From UBA5070 sp035604215 (GTDB lineage: Bacteria; Fibrobacterota; Fibrobacteria; UBA5070), in assembly GCA_035604215.1 (NCBI GenBank), contig DATNIW010000161.1, positions 1 to 13,319 of the forward strand: a stretch of 13,319 nucleotides of DNA. The letters run 5' to 3'. Positions 9,249 to 13,319 of this stretch are shown one piece after another; positions within the stretch are counted from its first letter, which is position 1; every line of letters begins with the position of its first letter. The notes below the pieces were generated by a model that saw only the letters and a program-made list of their open reading frames with translations, had not been told where the DNA came from and made no database searches. The translations under genes were made by a program, and so were the position numbers.

Positions 9249-11795
9249 TCACCCTTCGGTCACGGGCGGCAAAAGCTTCCGGCAGAGCCACGGGGTCAGG
9301 GAAAGCGACACGATCAGGCACGAACCGAGACCGAGCACGGCGAAGTTTCCCATCGACCGGATGCCCAGGTGCGTGGTGAACGACATTCCGGCGTAGCCGG
9401 CGATGGTGGTCCCGATCGCGACCATCATCAGGGTGCCGATTCCGGTGTAGAGATCCAGCAGATCCTTGCGTCCGCCGCGCTCCCAGGCCAGCACCTGGTA
9501 GATGACCACATCCGTCAAGGCCGCCTGGATGGTGGTGATCACGATCAGGTTGAAGACACCGACCTTCATCCCGAACAGGCCCATCAGTCCCAGGATCCAG
9601 GCCAGGCAGACAGCCATCCCCAGTACACAGACCGCGATGGCGCGGGGCTTGCGCATGAGGATCGCCAAAAGCACGACCAGGATGCCGAGCATGAGGAAGC
9701 TCATGCGGATGCTGTCCTCGCGGACCAGGCGCACCACGTCCGCATACACGAAGCTGGAGGAAAAGCAGGACAGCTTCTCGCCTCCGGCCTCGAGATGCCC
9801 GTACCGAGCCTCGAACTTGGCCGCATCGCGAGAATCGGAACTGTTGAACCGGCCGTAGACGAAGGCGATGCGTCCATAGGAGGAGTCCCGTTCCCGAAGC
9901 ATGTTCAGGGCCCACTCGGGAATGTCGCGCGGACCGAAAGCCTGGGCCCGTACCTGGCGCCTCAGCATGGCCACCATGGCGGAATCCTTGCCCGAGGCCT
10001 TGTCGAACACCTTGTCGGACAGCGCGCTGTCCAACCGCTTCAGATAGGGAAGGCGCGTTTCCTGGTCGGCGATGGAGGGGACGAAGCTCCGCAGGGTCAG
10101 GAAGCTGCGCAACATGGTGTCCCGGTCCACCGTGAGTCGCCTCATCAGGGTGTCGTGGAGAGCGTCCATCGATTTCGGGTCGTTCGCGAGGATCACCACC
10201 GGCTGGCTGGAGGTGCGCTTGGAATTCAGGGCCTCGCGGACCGGCAGTCCGGGAGCGGAGGGGCGGGTGTCGCGCAGATTGTTGAAATCGTATTCGAAGC
10301 CCACGCGGAAGGCGAACGGAAGCAATGCGACCGCCCCGACGATGGCGACGGTGGCGGTGATGTCGGAGAACTTCGGAAGCCAGGAGGGAGCCTGGAGAAC
10401 GCGCTTGGCCGGTTTGGGATCCACCCTCAGCCACCCCAGACCCTTGTGGATGGACAGTCGGTGCGCGAGCAGCACGGCGGACGGGAGGAAGAGGTAGGTC
10501 AGCAGGAAGCTCGCCGAAATGCCGAAGGAGGCGATCACCCCGAACTCGTAGAATCCGGCGAACCGCGATACCAACAGCGTCAGGAGACCGGCGACCGTGG
10601 TGGTTGCGGACGCCACCAACGACCAGAGCATGTCCTCCAGGGACCGTTCCAGCGCCACCTCCCAGGCGATCCCCTGGCGCACCAGACGCTGCGCGTATCC
10701 GAACAGATAGAAGGAGAAATCCGTGCCCATCCCGAACAGGATCGCGATCACGAACATGGTGTAGAGGTTCAGGCGTCCGTAGGAAAGGGCGACGAAGCCG
10801 AGCGTGAGCAGGCAGGAAACCAGCGCCTGCCCGACCACCAGGAAGATCGGCCCCGTGCTCCGGAAGAAGACGAGCACGATGAGGATCGTGAGAAGGACCG
10901 AAATCACCGTCGCGACGGTCCCGTTGGACGACAGCGACTCCACCTCCTGGAAGTCCTTGTAGGGACCCTCCACCCCGATCTGCAGCTTGGATCCCAGTTC
11001 GGTCCGGATGGGGTCCAGCATGGCGGCCGAACGCGCGAGGACGGTGCGCACGTAGGTGATGTCCGAGGACGGCTTCTTGAGGACGGCCTGGACGACACCG
11101 ACATACCGTCCGCCGCCCAGCGATCCGATCAGCCGGGAGCGGAGGCTGTCGGGGATCCCCGCCTTCGCATCGGTCATGTCGCGGTCTTGGCGCGTCGAGG
11201 AGTCCGGTGGCTTGAGGAATTTCTCGAATTCGTCGGCGGCCTCGTCGGGAAGGCCCAGTTGCTGGGGAAGCGTCGCGTCGAACCACGGGCCCTTGGGGGG
11301 AGGATTGTCGTCGAGCAGGTCCATCCCCAACGGACCGCGCTTGATCTCGTCGCGGGTGGCCTCCAAACGCTTCAGCAACTGGTCCAGGTAGGGGACGGGA
11401 AGGTAGAGGAGAGCGTGCTCGCGGAAGAACGTGGCGTCGCGGTTGTCCTGCACGAATACGACGTCGGGCCAGGTGCTTCGCATCCGGGTCACGATCCGGT
11501 CCTGGACCGAGGCGATCAGGGTCGGATCCGACGCCACGATGGAGACGGTGTACAGATCGGTGCTCCCGTAGCGGGCTTTGGTCTCCTTCAGGGCGAGGAT
11601 CGTCGGCGACTTCTGCGGGAGCAGGCCTTCGAGGTCGGCGTCCACGTGGATCCGGGTGGCGAGAAGCCCGGCGACCGCCGCCAGGAGCACGAAGAGGGAC
11701 ACCACCAGGCCGGGACGGGCACTGGAGAGCAGCATCCACCGGTGGATGGCGGACAGGACGGGACGGGGAACTCGGGAGCTGGGGTTGGTGACCAT
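9249..11795 (-). CDS. MMPL/RND-superfamily transporter (exporter-like)
   Basis: An 848-residue inner-membrane protein with the internally duplicated RND layout: one membrane helix (about 28-47), a periplasmic loop (48-290), five helices (about 293-445), then again one helix (about 479-497), a loop (500-692) and five helices (about 696-838). DADLEGLLP at 52-60 is the typical start of the first periplasmic domain in MMPL and hopanoid-type (HpnN-like) transporters. GMGTDFSFYL at 355-364 carries the membrane Asp of the proton-relay type (Asp359), and Asp762 in ALTDVVIYQ is its counterpart in the second half. Members export lipids, hopanoids or hydrophobic compounds by proton-motive force; the substrate here is unknown. 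The start at 11795 has no clear ribosome-binding site, and Met21 is the next choice with only weak GGTGG. It ends 58 bases before clpC. No membrane-fusion or TolC-like gene is adjacent, which favours a stand-alone MMPL protein over a tripartite drug pump. Confidence 0.9.
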   Translation of the reverse strand: MVTNPSSRVPRPVLSAIHRWMLLSSARPGLVVSLFVLLAAVAGLLATRIHVDADLEGLLPQKSPTILALKETKARYGSTDLYTVSIVASDPTLIASVQDRIVTRMRSTWPDVVFVQDNRDATFFREHALLYLPVPYLDQLLKRLEATRDEIKRGPLGMDLLDDNPPPKGPWFDATLPQQLGLPDEAADEFEKFLKPPDSSTRQDRDMTDAKAGIPDSLRSRLIGSLGGGRYVGVVQAVLKKPSSDITYVRTVLARSAAMLDPIRTELGSKLQIGVEGPYKDFQEVESLSSNGTVATVISVLLTILIVLVFFRSTGPIFLVVGQALVSCLLTLGFVALSYGRLNLYTMFVIAILFGMGTDFSFYLFGYAQRLVRQGIAWEVALERSLEDMLWSLVASATTTVAGLLTLLVSRFAGFYEFGVIASFGISASFLLTYLFLPSAVLLAHRLSIHKGLGWLRVDPKPAKRVLQAPSWLPKFSDITATVAIVGAVALLPFAFRVGFEYDFNNLRDTRPSAPGLPVREALNSKRTSSQPVVILANDPKSMDALHDTLMRRLTVDRDTMLRSFLTLRSFVPSIADQETRLPYLKRLDSALSDKVFDKASGKDSAMVAMLRRQVRAQAFGPRDIPEWALNMLRERDSSYGRIAFVYGRFNSSDSRDAAKFEARYGHLEAGGEKLSCFSSSFVYADVVRLVREDSIRMSFLMLGILVVLLAILMRKPRAIAVCVLGMAVCLAWILGLMGLFGMKVGVFNLIVITTIQAALTDVVIYQVLAWERGGRKDLLDLYTGIGTLMMVAIGTTIAGYAGMSFTTHLGIRSMGNFAVLGLGSCLIVSLSLTPWLCRKLLPPVTEG

Positions 11796-11846
11796 CAGGA
11801 AACCAAAATAATCAGGGAAAGGAGGCTCGCCCTCCCTTCCCTCCGC
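11796..11846 (-). promoter_or_regulatory. Leader of the RND gene, possible promoter
   Basis: On the minus strand, GGAGG-GCGAG-CCTCC (11821-11835) forms a small 5-bp hairpin followed by TTTCCCTGATTATTTTGG, an AT-rich patch (about 11801-11818) in otherwise GC-rich DNA. The patch could hold a promoter -10 region for the RND gene, or the hairpin plus T's could be the tail of the terminator just upstream. I cannot name a -35/-10 pair and see no Shine-Dalgarno sequence. Confidence 0.25.
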
Positions 11847-11870
11847 TTCGACCCCCTCCCGGGGGTCGAA
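11847..11870 (-). terminator. Perfect 10-bp hairpin after the DUF547 gene
   Basis: TTCGACCCCC and GGGGGTCGAA pair perfectly around a 4-base loop, starting 9 bases after the DUF547 stop codon. The stem is very stable, but no T-run follows on the minus strand, so it is an intrinsic-terminator-like or mRNA-stabilising hairpin rather than a textbook terminator. Its position marks a likely transcript boundary between the DUF547 gene and the RND gene. Confidence 0.6.
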
Positions 11871-11879
11871 AACGCATGG

Positions 11880-12659
11880 TCACTTCTTCCGCTTCTTCTT
11901 CCCCTTGGGCGCCACTGCCGCGACCACCGCGTTCTTGGTGGCGTCGTAGGCGAACGTCGGACGGTTCTTGTCCGGATCGGCTCCGGAGGGGCCGTATTTC
12001 TTCACGAAACCGGCCACTCCGCCGGGGAAGGCCTTGAATTCCGGCTTGAACCTGTAGAAGTCGAAGGGGATCTGCGCCAGCACCGTCTGCTTGGCGTCGA
12101 TCTTGTTGCGCGCCGTGTCGGCCAGCCAGAACCTGGTGCGCTCGTCAGCCATGGACTCGAGGTTGGCCGAGGTCACCGCCGTGTTCAGCACGGGCGCGGC
12201 GCCCATCGAACCGTCCGTGAAGAGCGCCCACAACCTGGGATCGGGATCGTTCTCGAAGACCTTCTTGCGCTGGATCTCGCCCACCGCGAGGGTTTCCGCC
12301 GCCACCACCAGGAAACGCGCCCCGGAGATGTCCGGCGGCATGGTGGCGCTCGCCAGGCTTCCCTTGGTGGGGTTGCGCAGGATGAGATCGAAGACGCCGG
12401 CGTTGTAGGCGTCGATGTAGAAGGCGGTCCTCTCTTCCTTGGATGCCGACTTGACGAGGTTCGAATCCACCGCGGCGATGGACTTCAGATAGGCCTCGAA
12501 CTTGGGCTTTTCCTTGAGGACCCCGGCGTAGTCCACGCGATCGCCCTTCACGTTCGCTGCCAGGATCTCCGACCATGGAGTCTGGAGGGAGTCCAAGGTT
12601 CCCGCGAAGGAGAGGGTCGCGCCGACGGCCAGGATCTGACCAGCAAATCGAATGTTCAT
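11880..12659 (-). CDS. Exported DUF547-family protein lacking the family Cys and His
   Basis: A 259-residue protein. Residues 1-20 look like a signal peptide or membrane anchor (MNIRFAGQILAVGATLSFAG), so it is probably periplasmic. The DUF547 (PF04784) pattern is clear in order: WSEILAANVKGDRVDYAGVL (29-48), AFYIDAYNAGVFDLILRN (79-96, matching the family's WINAYNA block), VGEIQRKKVF (where the family has a DIEHxIL-type block), DPRLWALFTDGSMGAAPVL (where it has CxSCPPL), ADERTRFWLAD (the LxxQARxFLxD block), and FPGGVAGFVKKYG. Its molecular function is not established for bacteria. No Cys or His occurs anywhere in the protein, so both residues usually conserved in the family are gone. The C-terminus is a basic KGKKKRKK tail. 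The start at 12659 has GAGGA seven bases upstream; a frame extension to 12710 lacks this and would place the signal peptide internally. Confidence 0.82.
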   Translation of the reverse strand: MNIRFAGQILAVGATLSFAGTLDSLQTPWSEILAANVKGDRVDYAGVLKEKPKFEAYLKSIAAVDSNLVKSASKEERTAFYIDAYNAGVFDLILRNPTKGSLASATMPPDISGARFLVVAAETLAVGEIQRKKVFENDPDPRLWALFTDGSMGAAPVLNTAVTSANLESMADERTRFWLADTARNKIDAKQTVLAQIPFDFYRFKPEFKAFPGGVAGFVKKYGPSGADPDKNRPTFAYDATKNAVVAAVAPKGKKKRKK

Positions 12660-12665
12660 GAAGGA

Positions 12666-12670
12666 TCCTC
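12666..12670 (-). promoter_or_regulatory. Ribosome-binding site deciding the DUF547 start
   Basis: The minus strand reads GAGGA six bases before the ATG at 12659, whereas the upstream in-frame ATG at 12710 overlaps the TATGAT-like element and has no such site. This selects the shorter protein, whose first 20 residues then look like an export signal. Confidence 0.7.
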
Positions 12671-12698
12671 GAAATGGGTGGAGTTGGAGGGCTTGGCG

Positions 12699-12711
12699 AA
12701 AAAATATCATA
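12699..12711 (-). promoter_or_regulatory. Possible -10 element upstream of the DUF547 gene
   Basis: The minus strand reads TATGAT (12706-12711) followed by a run of six T's (12699-12704), about 47 bases before the DUF547 start and just after the stop of the upstream gene. TATGAT is one base off the sigma-70 -10 consensus, but no good -35 lies 16-18 bases further up. The T-run could instead belong to the 3' end of the upstream transcript, though no strong stem precedes it. Confidence 0.3.
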
Positions 12712-12725
12712 GCGGAGTTCGGGGC

Positions 12726-13319
12726 TCACCGCGCGACGGCCACGATCCCTCGTTTGACCAGGTCCTGGGTCGTGGTTCCCGTCGCATCGGGGATGCGCAG
12801 GGTCACCGCGTAGGGGTAAAGGCCGTTGGCCACCGGGCGCCCGAACGAATCCCGCAGGTCCCACGTGGCCTGGGGACGCGGTTGCTTCTGCGACAGATCG
12901 GTCTGCAGGATCCGCACCAGCTTCCCCGAGATCGTGTGGATCCTGATGGAGGACTGGATCCGGGTATCCACCTCGTTGGAATTGCCAATGCCCGTGTCCG
13001 AACCGCTGGAAAGCTTGAAGTAGAAGGTGGTTCCGCCGCCGTCGCGCACCGGGTTGGGGCTGTTGAACACCTCGTACAGCGCGTACTGCCCGTGCGCCTG
13101 GGGCTGGATCTGCAAGGTGGCCTTGGAGAGGTTCCCCATCAGGTCGCGGGCCGACACCTGGAAGGTGTAGGTGTTCCCCGGCAGCATCAAGGTGGAGTCC
13201 AGGTCCAGTTGGGCGTAGGCCGAGTGGTAGTCCGTTCCCTGGTGCAGGTCGGGGTGCCAGGGGTCCTTCACGCCCACCAGGGTGAACACGACGCCCTCGT
13301 CGGGACCCTGGTCGGTGGA
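12726..13319 (-). CDS. C-terminal part of a secreted protein with FlgD-Ig-like terminal domain (partial)
   Basis: The last 197 codons of a gene entering from the window end; the start is outside. The first 70 residues look like a beta-sandwich module (LMLPGNTYTFQVSARDLMGN). The last 110 match the FlgD Ig-like / CHU-type C-terminal module of FCB-group secreted proteins: NSPNPVRDGGGTTFYFKL (the NYPNPF-type opening), IRIHTISGKLVRIL, then WDLRDSFGRPVANGLYPYAVTL. Such ends often serve as type IX secretion or cell-surface modules. The paired IRIHTISGKLVR and WDLRDSFGRPVANGLY resemble the C-terminus of PorU/gingipain-type C25 peptidases of Bacteroidota, so a PorU-like protein is one candidate, but the catalytic part is not visible and I do not assign it. 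Other large surface proteins share this module. It ends 66 bases before the DUF547 gene. Confidence 0.75.
   Translation of the reverse strand, partial: STDQGPDEGVVFTLVGVKDPWHPDLHQGTDYHSAYAQLDLDSTLMLPGNTYTFQVSARDLMGNLSKATLQIQPQAHGQYALYEVFNSPNPVRDGGGTTFYFKLSSGSDTGIGNSNEVDTRIQSSIRIHTISGKLVRILQTDLSQKQPRPQATWDLRDSFGRPVANGLYPYAVTLRIPDATGTTTQDLVKRGIVAVAR

Overview
The window reads as a chromosomal segment of a Gram-negative (diderm) bacterium with G+C of roughly 60% by eye. BamA, a Skp/OmpH chaperone and LpxD show an outer membrane with lipid A. A ClpC-type (not ClpA-type) Clp ATPase, a secreted protein ending in a FlgD-Ig/gliding-type C-terminal module, and a large secreted parallel beta-helix protein together suggest the FCB group, perhaps a Fibrobacterota-like lineage. 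That placement is inference from gene content; no rRNA or tRNA gene is present to anchor it. Every supported gene lies on the minus strand, so transcription runs from high to low coordinates.

In transcription order: (1) 13319-12726, the C-terminal 197 residues of a large secreted or surface protein, cut by the window end. (2) 12659-11880, a small exported DUF547-family protein with no histidine or cysteine in its whole sequence, followed by a perfect 10-bp hairpin. (3) 11795-9249, an MMPL/RND-superfamily transporter. (4) 9190-6725, the ClpC unfoldase. (5) 6676-4292 bamA, (6) 4281-3610 skp/ompH and (7) 3596-2664 lpxD, separated by only 10 and 13 bases, forming a tight outer-membrane-biogenesis operon that clpC and possibly the RND gene may feed into. 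(8) A 383-base spacer with several small hairpins and a perfect 17-base dyad. (9) 2280-1, a signal-peptide-bearing parallel beta-helix protein of at least 760 residues, cut by the window start and clearly more AT-rich in its middle than its neighbours.

Genes 5-7 cooperate in building the outer membrane: BamA inserts beta-barrel proteins, Skp carries them unfolded across the periplasm, and LpxD adds the second acyl chain to the lipid A precursor. ClpC acts in cytoplasmic protein quality control and the RND protein probably moves a lipid or hydrophobic compound out of the inner membrane. I saw no CRISPR array, insertion sequence, phage gene or obviously new multi-gene system. The most unusual points are the DUF547 protein lacking the family's Cys and His, a divergent LpxD, a proline-rich tail on Skp, and the dyad just upstream of the beta-helix gene.
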